Shown here: in pieces, positions 41,006 through 49,407 of the stretch | Position numbering within the stretch: position 1 is the first letter of the stretch | Layout of the letters: each line of letters begins with the position of its first letter | The notes under the pieces: generated by a model | Told to the model about the DNA's origin: nothing | The model's database searches: none | Seen by the model: the letters and a program-made list of their open reading frames with translations, nothing else | Assembly: GCF_003073135.1 (NCBI RefSeq) | Contig: NZ_PGDQ01000008.1 | Span: 62,001 to 126,000, forward strand | Length of the DNA stretch: 64,000 nt | DNA from: Euzebya rosea | GTDB taxonomy: Bacteria > Actinomycetota > Nitriliruptoria > Euzebyales > Euzebyaceae | Reading direction: 5' to 3' | Position numbers and translations under genes: made by a program

Positions 41006-42100
41006 ATGAGCGACGAGGTCCACCTGGAGCTGGCTGGCCATCCCGTGCGGATCACCAGCCACGACAAGGTCTTCTTCCCGCGGCGTGGCGAGACGAAGCT
41101 CGACCTGGTGCGCTACTACGAGGCGGTCGCCGAGCCGTTGATGGCGACGATGGGCGGACGTCCGGTCCTGCTGGAGCGCTACCCCGACGGCGCCCGCGGC
41201 AAGAGCTTCTGGCAGAAGCGCGTCCCCAAGGGCGCCCCGGACTGGCTGCGGACGACGACCGTCCAGACCGTCAACGGCACCCCGTCCAACGCCATGGTCG
41301 CCGCCGACATCGCCCACGTCGCCTGGGCGGTCAACATGGGGTGCCTCGGCTTCCACGTGTGGCCGCTCCACGTCGGCGACGGCGACGCCGTCCTGACGTT
41401 CCCGGACCGGACCACCTCACGGATCGAGCACCCCGACATCGACGTCGAGCAGTGGGGTGGCGTGGACGAGCGGGAGATCGCCGACGAGCTGCGGATCGAC
41501 CTCGACCCCACCCCCACCATCGGCTTCGACGAGGCCCGTGCGGCCGCTCGGCTGCTGCGGGACCTGCTCGACGAGCTCGGCATCGCCGCGTTCCCGAAGA
41601 CCACCGGCAAGCGGGGCATCCACGTCTACGTCCGCCTGGAGCCCCGCTGGGACTCCTACGAGGTGCGTGCGGCTGCCGTTGCGCTGGCCCGGGAGCTCGA
41701 ACGACGCCACCCGGAGGTCGTCACCGCAGCCTGGTGGAAGGAGGAGCGGGGGCCGCGCGTGTTCGTCGACTACAACCAGAACGCGCCGCACAAGACGGTG
41801 TTCGGTGCGTGGTCGGTGCGGGCGAAGGTCGGCGGCCAGGTGTCGACGCCCTTCTCGTGGGACGACCTCGACCGCGTCGACCCCGACGAGCTGACCATCG
41901 AGACGGTGCCTCGGCGGCTGGCCAGCGACGGTGATCCCTGGGCGGGGATGTACGACGCCCCGCAGTCCCTGGACGTCCTGCTGGACATGCACGACGCCGA
42001 CATGGCCGCGGGCCTGATGGACGCACCGTGGCCGCCCGTCTATCCGAAGATGCCCAACGAACCCTCTCGCGTCGCCCCCTCCCGGGCGCGCAGGGACTGA
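41006..42100 (+). CDS. LigD-type primase-polymerase domain protein (first of two)
   Basis: 364 residues from ATG 41006. HDKVFFPRRGETKLDLVRYYEAVAEP, FWQKRVPKGAPDW, and the metal-binding RIDLDPTPTIGF, followed by KTTGKRGIHVYVR and VFVDYNQNAPHKTVFGAWSVR, define the polymerase domain of LigD found in non-homologous end joining. It is a stand-alone domain; no ligase, nuclease or Ku gene is next to it. A paralogue is at 56811. Confidence 0.92.
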   Translation: MSDEVHLELAGHPVRITSHDKVFFPRRGETKLDLVRYYEAVAEPLMATMGGRPVLLERYPDGARGKSFWQKRVPKGAPDWLRTTTVQTVNGTPSNAMVAADIAHVAWAVNMGCLGFHVWPLHVGDGDAVLTFPDRTTSRIEHPDIDVEQWGGVDEREIADELRIDLDPTPTIGFDEARAAARLLRDLLDELGIAAFPKTTGKRGIHVYVRLEPRWDSYEVRAAAVALARELERRHPEVVTAAWWKEERGPRVFVDYNQNAPHKTVFGAWSVRAKVGGQVSTPFSWDDLDRVDPDELTIETVPRRLASDGDPWAGMYDAPQSLDVLLDMHDADMAAGLMDAPWPPVYPKMPNEPSRVAPSRARRD

Positions 42101-42128
42101 CGCGCAGGGACTGACGCGCAGGGACTGA
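42087..42128 (+). repeat. Three identical 14-bp tandem repeats over the ligD-like stop
   Basis: CGCGCAGGGACTGA at 42087, 42101 and 42115. The first copy contains the stop codon. Confidence 0.9.
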
Positions 42129-42180
42129 CACGCTGGGACGGGCCGCGAGGGACCTCCGCCGAGAGGTCGACAGCGGTTCG

Positions 42181-42202
42181 TGCGCCATCGGGCAATGGCG
42201 CA
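42181..42202. promoter_or_regulatory. Inverted repeat upstream of SDR gene
   Basis: TGCGCCAT, six bases, ATGGCGCA, just upstream of the predicted promoter at 42220; a possible operator. Confidence 0.45.
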
Positions 42203-42219
42203 TCGAGGTCGGATCGGTG

Positions 42220-42225
42220 TAGAAA
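42220..42225 (+). promoter_or_regulatory. Predicted leaderless -10 box of SDR gene
   Basis: TAGAAA, then six bases, then ATG 42232. The final base departs from TANNNT. Confidence 0.35.
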
Positions 42226-42231
42226 ACGACC

Positions 42232-43062
42232 ATGAAGGACTTCTCCACTCGGGTCGCGGCGATCACCGGAGCGGGCTCCGGCATCGGCCGAGCCCTCGCC
42301 GTCGAGCTCGCTGCGGCCGGCTGCAACCTGGCCCTCTCCGACATCGACCCGGACGGCCTCGACGCCACCGCCGGGCTGGTCGCCGACCGTGGGGTGACCG
42401 TCACCACCGACGTGGTCGACGTCGCCGACCGGAACGCGATGCAGCGCTGGGCCGACGACACCGCTGAGGCCCACGGTGCCGTCCACCTCGTGTTCAACAA
42501 CGCGGGCGTTGCGCTCGCCGGAACGGTCGAGGACACCTCGATCGAGGACTACGAATGGATCCTCGGGATCAACTTCTGGGGCGTGATCCACGGCACGAAG
42601 ATGTTCATGCCGCACCTCCGGGCAGCCGACCGGGGCCACATCGTCAACATCTCCTCGGTCTTCGGGTTGTTCGCCCAGCCGACCCAGAGCGGCTACAACG
42701 CGACCAAGTTCGCCGTCCGCGGGTTCACCGAGGCCCTGCGGCAGGAGCTGGACATGGACGACGGCAACGTGTCGTGCACGTGCGTGCACCCGGGTGGCAT
42801 CGACACCAACATCGCCCGCAACGCGCGGGTGAACAAGAGCCTTGCCGAGCTCGTGTCCGGTGACGAGGACGAGATCAGGCAGGGGTTCCAGAAGGTGCTG
42901 CACGTCAGCCCCGACGCAGCCGCGAGGACCATCCTGAAGGGCGTCCGCCGCAACGCACGCCGCGTCCTCATCGGTCCGGAGGCCTACGCGGTCGATGCCA
43001 TGCAGCGTGCCCTGCCGACCGCATACCAGCGGCTCGTGCCGCTGAGCACGAAGCTCCTCTGA
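42232..43062 (+). CDS. Short-chain dehydrogenase/reductase
   Basis: 276 residues. AAITGAGSGIGRALA is the dinucleotide site, HLVFNNAGVALAG the NNAG motif, and NISSVFGLFAQPTQSGYNATKFAVRGF supplies the catalytic Ser-Tyr-Lys. The C-terminal extension with a conserved ILKGVRRNARRVLIGPEAYAVDAM is seen in many actinobacterial SDRs of unknown substrate. Confidence 0.92.
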   Translation: MKDFSTRVAAITGAGSGIGRALAVELAAAGCNLALSDIDPDGLDATAGLVADRGVTVTTDVVDVADRNAMQRWADDTAEAHGAVHLVFNNAGVALAGTVEDTSIEDYEWILGINFWGVIHGTKMFMPHLRAADRGHIVNISSVFGLFAQPTQSGYNATKFAVRGFTEALRQELDMDDGNVSCTCVHPGGIDTNIARNARVNKSLAELVSGDEDEIRQGFQKVLHVSPDAAARTILKGVRRNARRVLIGPEAYAVDAMQRALPTAYQRLVPLSTKLL

Positions 43063-43168
43063 CCACGGTCCCGCCCCGGGTCGACGGCTGAACGGAAGTT
43101 CGGTGGTCGCCGTGCCGCCCCCCGTACAGGCCGGAACGGCGACCACCGCTGATGAGTACCCCCGACGG

Positions 43169-44194
43169 TCAGCGATCCTTACGCTCGAGTTCGTCGAGCG
43201 TCGCTTGGGCGACCGAGAGGGCGTGCTCGGCGTCGGCCAGGGCAGCGTCTGCGGGGCCGACGGCCGCGCTGGTCGCAGCCGTTGCCTCGCGTGCCGCACG
43301 GACCGCGGCCTCCGTGCGCCGCACCTCGGCGTTGCGCTCCTCGAGCAGCCGCCTGGCGTCCGCGGCGGCTGCGATGGCCTGCTCACGAGCCGCGTCGGCC
43401 GCGGCGGCCTCCTCGGCGGCCCTGGCGGCACGACGTCGGGCTCCCGCCGCGCTGGACACCCGCTCGTCCCGTTGGGCTCGCAGCCGGACGAGGTCCCGGC
43501 GCGCCAGGGCCAGCTCGGCCGCCCGACGACGTTCCGCATCCAGGCGCGCCTCCTCGACCGCACCCGCACCCTCGACCGCGTCCCCAGCCTCCTCCGCGTC
43601 CGCAGGTGCCGCTGGCTCTGCTGCCCGAGCCGTCCCGGATGTCCCCGTGGGTGACCCGATGGGTCCGCGGTCCCCCTTGGAATCGCGGTCCGCCACCACC
43701 GTCAGCGGCGCGAACCCCGTCAGCGCCAGGGTCGGGTCGGCCGTCTCGGCCGCCCGAGACAGGGTGCCTCGGCGGACGTCCTCGGCCAGCTCCTCGTCGA
43801 CGGCCGCGGCCTGCAGCGTGCGTCGGACGGCATCACGCACCGCGACCGGCCACGACGTCGCCTCGGGAGCCGCAGCGAGGACCGCATCGATGGCCCGGTG
43901 GTGTGTCCTCACCGCGCCGCGAACGTCGGTCTGGCTGACGCCGCTGAGCGCGCGACGTTGTGCGCTGGCCAACGCCTCGCCAGCGGCCAGTGAGGCCTCG
44001 ATGAGGTCCGGCTCGGCCCTGGCGAGCAGGTTGATCGCAGCCGCGGCGACGGTCGGTCGTCGCAGCGCCTTGACCACCGCGGCGGCCGGGCGGTCGCCTC
44101 GGGCACGCAGCTCGGCGGCCAGCGCATCGCGGCGCTGGACGAACTCCGCGGGGGTGGCCGCGAACAGCTCGTGGGCGACGTCGGGGACCGGCAC
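43169..44194 (-). CDS. Hypothetical coiled-coil protein
   Basis: 341 residues, GTG start. Residues 1-160 are helical and Ala-rich (ELFAATPAEFVQRRDALAAELRARGDR, KALRRPTVAAAAINLLAR), and residues 200-341 a long Ala/Arg/Glu coiled coil (DAERRRAAELALARRDLVRLRAQRDE). There is no signal peptide or membrane helix. The strong Ala/Arg/Glu bias explains the extreme codon composition. Function unknown; proteins like this are found in other actinobacteria. Confidence 0.75.
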   Translation of the reverse strand: MPVPDVAHELFAATPAEFVQRRDALAAELRARGDRPAAAVVKALRRPTVAAAAINLLARAEPDLIEASLAAGEALASAQRRALSGVSQTDVRGAVRTHHRAIDAVLAAAPEATSWPVAVRDAVRRTLQAAAVDEELAEDVRRGTLSRAAETADPTLALTGFAPLTVVADRDSKGDRGPIGSPTGTSGTARAAEPAAPADAEEAGDAVEGAGAVEEARLDAERRRAAELALARRDLVRLRAQRDERVSSAAGARRRAARAAEEAAAADAAREQAIAAAADARRLLEERNAEVRRTEAAVRAAREATAATSAAVGPADAALADAEHALSVAQATLDELERKDR

Positions 44195-44354
44195 GGGGCG
44201 AGCATGCCACCGCGGGAGGCCGACGCTCCATCAGGACGCGGTTCCGGTGGACCTCCTCGTCCGGTATCGTCGGGGGCAACCGGCGCCCTCCCCGGGGGCC
44301 GGGCCACGCCTCCACGACAGCGGGCATCCCCCGCGCTCGGAAGCCTCCCCCACC

Positions 44355-44693
44355 ATGATGGATGACCCCGATGTCCTTCGGCTGACGTTGTACGTCGCCG
44401 GCCGGACACCGCGCGCCGAGAGGGCACTGGCCAACCTCCGTCGCATCGTGGAGCTCGAGCTGCACATGCCCTTCGAGCTGGAGATCATCGACGTCCTGGA
44501 GCGGCCCGACCTCGCCGAGGAGGCGCTGATCCTCGCCACACCCACCTTGGTGAAGGAGTCCCCCCTACCCGGACGGCGGCTCATCGGCGACCTGTCCGAC
44601 ACCCATCGGGTGATGGCGGGGCTGCACCTGCCCGGCCCCACTCACTCGCACGAGACCTCCGGAGGAACCGACGAGGTGACCGCAGACCGGTGA
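44355..44693 (+). CDS. KaiB-domain protein
   Basis: 112 residues; ATG 44355 or the next codon. LRLTLYVAGRTPRAERALANLRRIVE, FELEIIDVLERPDLAEEALILATPTLVKE and GRRLIGDLSDTHRV align throughout with cyanobacterial KaiB, including the ATPTL region with the cis-proline strand. A hydrophilic tail of 20 residues follows. No kaiC is in the window. The TGA overlaps the GTG of the diguanylate cyclase gene (GTGA), so the two are coupled. Confidence 0.88.
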   Translation: MMDDPDVLRLTLYVAGRTPRAERALANLRRIVELELHMPFELEIIDVLERPDLAEEALILATPTLVKESPLPGRRLIGDLSDTHRVMAGLHLPGPTHSHETSGGTDEVTADR

Positions 44694-45547
44694 CGAACCT
44701 GGAACACACCGTGATCGACGATCTCGACACCCACGACACGGGCGAGTCCGTGTTGCCCGACGGGCTGTTCGAGACGATGGTGCGAGCCAGCGCGGATGCG
44801 ATGCTCGCCATCGACGCCGAGGGCCGAGTGCTGTTCGCCAACGACGCCGCGGGCCAGCTGTTCTGCGTGCCCACGGAGGTCCTGCTGGGCTCGGAGTTCG
44901 GGCTGCCCCTCGGGAGCAGGGACCCGGTCGAGGTCGACCTGCACCCGATCAGCGGCACCCCGGGCGTGGCCGAGCTCCGGGTCGCCCGTGCCGGCGACGT
45001 CCACGTGGCGATGCTTCGCGACGTCAGCCAGCGCGTGCGACTGCGCACCGAGCTGCAGCAGCTCGCCCTCGCCGACCCCCTGACCGGCGTGGGCAACCGG
45101 CGATCCTTCCTCGTCCTGGCGAGCAAGGCCCTCAAGCAGGCGGAGCGCGACGAACGCCGCTGCGCGCTGCTGTTCGTGGACATCAACGACATGAAGCTGA
45201 TCAACGACCAGCACGGCCACCGGATCGGCGACCAAGCGGTCGTCACCACGGCTCGGATGCTGGCCCGTACCGTGCGGGAGAGCGACGTGGTCGCGCGTGT
45301 CGGCGGAGACGAGTTCTGCGTGCTGCTGGCCGCCAGCCCGCGCCCCGACTCGCTCGAGGACGCGATCGAGCGGGTGAGGAGGGCGGCCAACGGGGTCGGC
45401 CGGGACCTGGAGTTCCCGCTGTCGGTCACCGTCGGGGTGGCCGTCTTCGACCCTGCAGCTCCCGTCGAGCTCGACGAGCTCATGGACCGTGCCGACGCGG
45501 CCATGTACGCCGCCAAGGACCACGAGCCCACCGACTCGTCGAGCTGA
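44690..45547 (+). CDS. PAS-GGDEF diguanylate cyclase
   Basis: 285 residues. A PAS-like sensor at about 25-120 (MVRASADAMLAIDAEGRVLFANDAAGQLF) and a GGDEF domain from about 130 (LALADPLTGVGNRRSF, FVDINDMKLINDQHGHRIGDQ, RVGGDEFCVLL). The active site GGDEF and the inhibitory RxxD I-site (RESD, five residues upstream) are intact, so it should make cyclic di-GMP with product inhibition. Coupled to the kaiB-like gene. No membrane segment. Confidence 0.93.
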   Translation: MTNLEHTVIDDLDTHDTGESVLPDGLFETMVRASADAMLAIDAEGRVLFANDAAGQLFCVPTEVLLGSEFGLPLGSRDPVEVDLHPISGTPGVAELRVARAGDVHVAMLRDVSQRVRLRTELQQLALADPLTGVGNRRSFLVLASKALKQAERDERRCALLFVDINDMKLINDQHGHRIGDQAVVTTARMLARTVRESDVVARVGGDEFCVLLAASPRPDSLEDAIERVRRAANGVGRDLEFPLSVTVGVAVFDPAAPVELDELMDRADAAMYAAKDHEPTDSSS

Positions 45548-45742
45548 CGGGGTCGGGTCCTGCCGGGCAGGGCCGGCAGTCCGATCGGATCGGTACCATC
45601 CAGTGTCGTCCGCCGTCGCGGACGACCACCACGAGCCGCCACCGATCGAGGAAACCCCTGCGGTCGAGCGCGCCCGTGGCCCGCTCACGCCGGCGACGGT
45701 GAGGATCCACCGCCCGGCCCGAACCCATCGGGGTGTACCCAC

Positions 45743-46816
45743 ATGCCAGGAACCTTCTCCCAGCTCGACGGCCACGAACAGGTCGTCTTCGGCCACGACG
45801 AGGCCTCGGGGCTGCGCTGCATCATCGCCATCCACTCCACGGTCCTCGGGCCGGCGCTGGGCGGGACGCGGATGTACCCCTACGACAGCGAGGAGGACGC
45901 GTTGGTCGACGTCCTGCGGCTCTCCCGCGGGATGACCTACAAGTCAGCCGTGACCGGGCTCGACCTCGGTGGCGGCAAGGCCGTCATCATCGGCGACCCG
46001 GCGACGGACAAGACCGAGGCCCTCCTGCGGGCGTACGGCCGCATGATCGAGTCGTTGAACGGCCGCTACGTGACCGCCTGCGACATCGGTACCTACTCCA
46101 CCGACATGGGCATCATCGGCCGCGAGACCCGCTGGGCGACCGGGTCCGACATCGTCGAGGGCGGGTCGGGCGACTCCGGGGTCATGACGGCGCTCGGCAC
46201 CTACGTCGGGATCAAGGCCTGCGCCGAGCGGGTGTTCGGCGACGCGTCGATGGCCGGCCGCCACGTCGCCATCCAGGGCGTCGGCAAGGTCGGGCGCCGG
46301 CTGGCGGAGCACCTGGCCGAGGAGGGCTGCAAGCTGACCGTCGCCGACGTCAACGACGACGCCACCGGTGACCTGGCCGACCGGCTCGGCGCCGACGTCG
46401 TCGCCGTCGAGGACATCCACGCCGTCGACGCCGACGTCTTCAGCCCCAACGCCATGGGTGCCGTCATCAACGACGCGACGATCCCGCAGCTGCAGTGCCG
46501 CATCGTGGCCGGCGCCGCCAACAACCAGCTGGCCGAGCCCCGCCACGGCCAGGCCCTGGCCGACGCCGGCGTGCTGTACGCACCCGACTACGTCATCAAC
46601 GCCGGCGGGGTCATCCAGGTCGGCGACGAGCTGCACCCCGACGGCTACTCCGCCGACCGGGTCCGCGCCCGCGTCGAGCGCATCGGTGAGCGGCTTTCCG
46701 CGGTCTTCGTGACCGCCGAGCGCGAGGGGCTGCCGACCGCCGAGGCCGCCGACCACGTCGCCGAGGAGCGCATGGCGGCCGTGGGCCGCCTTCGCGGCTT
46801 CCACCTGCCCCGGTAG
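45743..46816 (+). CDS. Leucine/valine (branched-chain amino acid) dehydrogenase
   Basis: 357 residues. GPALGGTRMYPYDSEEDALVDVLRLSRGMTYKSAVTGLDLGGGKAVI holds the catalytic lysine region, and AIQGVGKVGRRLAEHL the NAD site. NNQLAEPRHGQALADAGVLYAPDYVINAGGVI is characteristic of the Leu/Val/Phe dehydrogenase group. It deaminates branched-chain amino acids to 2-oxoacids, feeding a BCKDH such as that of the E1-alpha gene at 39195. A -10-like TACCAT lies at 45594, implying a long leader of about 140 bases with no other feature seen. Confidence 0.92.
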   Translation: MPGTFSQLDGHEQVVFGHDEASGLRCIIAIHSTVLGPALGGTRMYPYDSEEDALVDVLRLSRGMTYKSAVTGLDLGGGKAVIIGDPATDKTEALLRAYGRMIESLNGRYVTACDIGTYSTDMGIIGRETRWATGSDIVEGGSGDSGVMTALGTYVGIKACAERVFGDASMAGRHVAIQGVGKVGRRLAEHLAEEGCKLTVADVNDDATGDLADRLGADVVAVEDIHAVDADVFSPNAMGAVINDATIPQLQCRIVAGAANNQLAEPRHGQALADAGVLYAPDYVINAGGVIQVGDELHPDGYSADRVRARVERIGERLSAVFVTAEREGLPTAEAADHVAEERMAAVGRLRGFHLPR

Positions 46817-46831
46817 CGAAGGACGACTCGC

Positions 46832-46849
46832 CCCCTCCTCGGGGAGGGG
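46832..46849. terminator. Terminator between convergent genes
   Basis: CCCCTCC, loop TCGG, GGAGGGG. Confidence 0.65.
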
Positions 46850-46878
46850 TGCGGGTGCCTGCGCGGGAAGCGCCAGCG

Positions 46879-47919
46879 CTAGGAGAGGCGGACGCCGGCG
46901 GGTGCGGTGACGCGACCCATGGCCCAAGCGTCCACGTCGTGCTCGCCGAGCAGGGCCACGGCCCGGTCGACGGCGTCCGGCGGGACGACGGCGACCATGC
47001 CGACACCCATGTTGAAGACGCGGAACATCTCCTCGCGCTCGACCCGGCCCAGTCGGGCCATCAGGTCGAAGAGGGGGCCGGGCGTCCACGAGCTGGTGTC
47101 GACGTCGGCGCCGAGGTCCTCGGGCAGGACGCGCGGCAGGTTGCCCGGCAACCCGCCGCCGGTGACGTGGCACAGCGCGTTGACGATCCCCGCGTCGGCC
47201 AGCGCGAGGCACGGCTTGGTGTAGATCGCGGTCGGCTCCAGCAGCGCGTCGCCCAGCGGGCGGTCCAGGCCGTGGTGCTCGGCCAGGTCCAGGCCCTCGA
47301 CCAGCCGACGGGCCAGCGAGTAGCCGTTGGAGTGCAGGCCGGAGGCGGCCATGCCGACGAGCACGTCACCGTCGGACACGCGGTGCGGGCCGAGGATGGC
47401 GTCCTTCTCGACCATGCCGACGGCGAAGCCGGCCAGGTCGTAGTCGTCGGCGGGCATCACTCCGGGGTGCTCGGCGGTCTCGCCACCCACGAGGGCGCAG
47501 CCGGCGCGGACGCAGCCCTCGGCGATGCCGGCGACCAGCTCGGTGACCACGTCGGGGTCGAGCTTGCCGATGGCGACGTAGTCGAGGAACACCTGCGGCT
47601 CGGCGCCGGAGACCACGATGTCGTCGACGACCATGGCGACCAGGTCGATGCCGACGGTGTCGTGACGGCCCAGCTCACGGGCGATGGCCAGCTTGGTGCC
47701 GACGCCGTCGGTCGCGGTCACGATCACCGGCTTGCGGTACCGCTCGGTGTCCAGCTCGAACAGGCCACCGAAGCCGCCGATGGTGTCCAGCACGCCGGGC
47801 CGGGTGGTGCGTGCGACGTGCGGCTTGATCCGCTCGACGACGTCGTCGGCCGCATCGAGGTCGACGCCGGCGGACGCGTAGGTCTGCCCCTCGGCGGGGG
47901 TCGAGTCGGGGGCGCTCAC
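46879..47919 (-). CDS. purM: Phosphoribosylformylglycinamidine cyclo-ligase (AIR synthetase)
   Basis: 346 residues from GTG 47919, which overlaps the purF stop (GTGA). TYASAGVDLDAADDVVERIKP, VTATDGVGTKLAIA, MVVDDIVVSGAEPQVFLDY and VGGETAEHPGVMP are PurM signatures. It forms aminoimidazole ribotide in de novo purine synthesis. Coupled downstream of purF. Confidence 0.97.
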   Translation of the reverse strand: MSAPDSTPAEGQTYASAGVDLDAADDVVERIKPHVARTTRPGVLDTIGGFGGLFELDTERYRKPVIVTATDGVGTKLAIARELGRHDTVGIDLVAMVVDDIVVSGAEPQVFLDYVAIGKLDPDVVTELVAGIAEGCVRAGCALVGGETAEHPGVMPADDYDLAGFAVGMVEKDAILGPHRVSDGDVLVGMAASGLHSNGYSLARRLVEGLDLAEHHGLDRPLGDALLEPTAIYTKPCLALADAGIVNALCHVTGGGLPGNLPRVLPEDLGADVDTSSWTPGPLFDLMARLGRVEREEMFRVFNMGVGMVAVVPPDAVDRAVALLGEHDVDAWAMGRVTAPAGVRLS

Positions 47920-49346
47920 TGGGCGGCGTCCCACAGCGTCGCCATGGACGCCTTGCCGCGTTCGCGCTGCAGGGCCTCCACGGGGATTGGGTACTCGCCG
48001 TCGAAGCAGGCCCGGCACAGCGAGTCCTTGGGACGCTTGGTCGTCTCGATGAGGCCCTCCAGGGACAGGTAGGCCAGCGAGTCGGCCTTCAGGTACGCCC
48101 GGATCTCGTCGACCGCCATGCCCGCACCGATCAGCTCGGCCCGGCTGGCCATGTCGATGCCGTAGAAGCACGGCCACTTGATCGGGGGTGCGGTGATGCG
48201 CAGGTGCACCTCGGCCGCACCGGCGGCGCGCAGCATGGCGACCAGCTGACGGGACGTGTTGCCGCGGACGATCGAGTCGTCGACGACGACCAGGCGCTGG
48301 CCGGCGATGACGTCGGTCAGCGGGTTGAGCTTCAGCCGGATGCCGAGCTGGCGCAGCGACTGGGTGGGCTGGATGAAGGTGCGTCCGACGTAGCGGTTCT
48401 TCGTGAGGCCCTCGGCGTAGGGGATGCCGCTGGCCGCGGAGTACCCGCCGGCCGCGGCCATGCCCGAGTCCGGGACGGGGATGACGAGGTCGGCCTCGAC
48501 CGGGGATTCCGACGCGAGCAGCTCACCCATGCGTCGACGCGCGGCGTAGACCGAGGTCTCGTCGGTCATGTGGTCGGGACGAGCGATGTAGACGTACTCG
48601 AAGACGCAGCCCTTGGGCTCGGGTTCCTCGAACGTGCGGCTGCGCATGCCAGCGGCGTCGATGGTGACGATCTCGCCCGGCTCCACGTCGCGGACGCGGA
48701 CCGCGCCGACGATGTCGAGAGCGGCCGTCTCGCTGGCCACGACCCATCCGCCGCGAGGCAGGCGTCCGATGACCAGGGGGCGGACCCCGTGCGGGTCACG
48801 GGCGGCGTGGACGGCGTGCTCGTCCATCACGACCAGCGAGTAGGCGCCCGCGACCTTCGGCAGGACCTTGGCCATCGCGGCGTCGGTCGAGCCCTCGTGC
48901 GCCTCGCAGATCAGCGCGGTCAGCAGGTCGGAGTCGCTGGTGCACTTGTCGCCGGCCGGACCGAGGTCACGTGCGAGCGCGCCGGTGTTGGTCAGGTTGC
49001 CGTTGTGCCCGACGGAGATGGCGGTGCCGTCCGGTGTCGTCCGGAACGTCGGCTGGGCGTTGTCCCAGGTCGAGGCGCCGGTCGTGGAGTAGCGGACGTG
49101 CCCGATGCCCTGATGGCCGTCGAGGGCCGCCAGTCGGGTCTCGTCGAAGACCTGGTTGACCAGGCCCATCTCCTTGGTGACCAGGATGGAGGTGCCGTCG
49201 CTCACGGCGATGCCCGCGGACTCCTGACCACGGTGCTGCAGCGCGTACAGACCGTAGTAGCAGAGCTTCGCCGCGTGCTCGGTGGGTGCGTAGACAGCGA
49301 AGACCCCGCAGGCGTCACGAGGCCCGGTGTGGGGGGAGGAGCTCAC
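47916..49346 (-). CDS. purF: Amidophosphoribosyltransferase
   Basis: 476 residues from GTG 49346. A short propeptide precedes the conserved nucleophile Cys in DACGVFAVYAP; the N-terminal glutaminase and C-terminal PRTase (LVVVDDSIVRGNTSRQLV) domains are complete, and DSLCRACFDG near the end is an iron-sulfur ligand region of the Bacillus-type enzyme. First committed step of purine synthesis. A TACCCT -10 box lies seven bases upstream, so it is probably leaderless. Confidence 0.97.
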   Translation of the reverse strand: MSSSPHTGPRDACGVFAVYAPTEHAAKLCYYGLYALQHRGQESAGIAVSDGTSILVTKEMGLVNQVFDETRLAALDGHQGIGHVRYSTTGASTWDNAQPTFRTTPDGTAISVGHNGNLTNTGALARDLGPAGDKCTSDSDLLTALICEAHEGSTDAAMAKVLPKVAGAYSLVVMDEHAVHAARDPHGVRPLVIGRLPRGGWVVASETAALDIVGAVRVRDVEPGEIVTIDAAGMRSRTFEEPEPKGCVFEYVYIARPDHMTDETSVYAARRRMGELLASESPVEADLVIPVPDSGMAAAGGYSAASGIPYAEGLTKNRYVGRTFIQPTQSLRQLGIRLKLNPLTDVIAGQRLVVVDDSIVRGNTSRQLVAMLRAAGAAEVHLRITAPPIKWPCFYGIDMASRAELIGAGMAVDEIRAYLKADSLAYLSLEGLIETTKRPKDSLCRACFDGEYPIPVEALQRERGKASMATLWDAAQ

Positions 49347-49353
49347 GCCACAC

Positions 49354-49359
49354 AGGGTA
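49354..49359 (-). promoter_or_regulatory. Predicted leaderless -10 box of purF
   Basis: TACCCT on the minus strand, seven bases before GTG 49346. Confidence 0.55.
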
Positions 49360-49407
49360 ACGGGCGGCGCGAGGGCACGGAGACCAGCGATACTGTCCTG
49401 CAGACGC

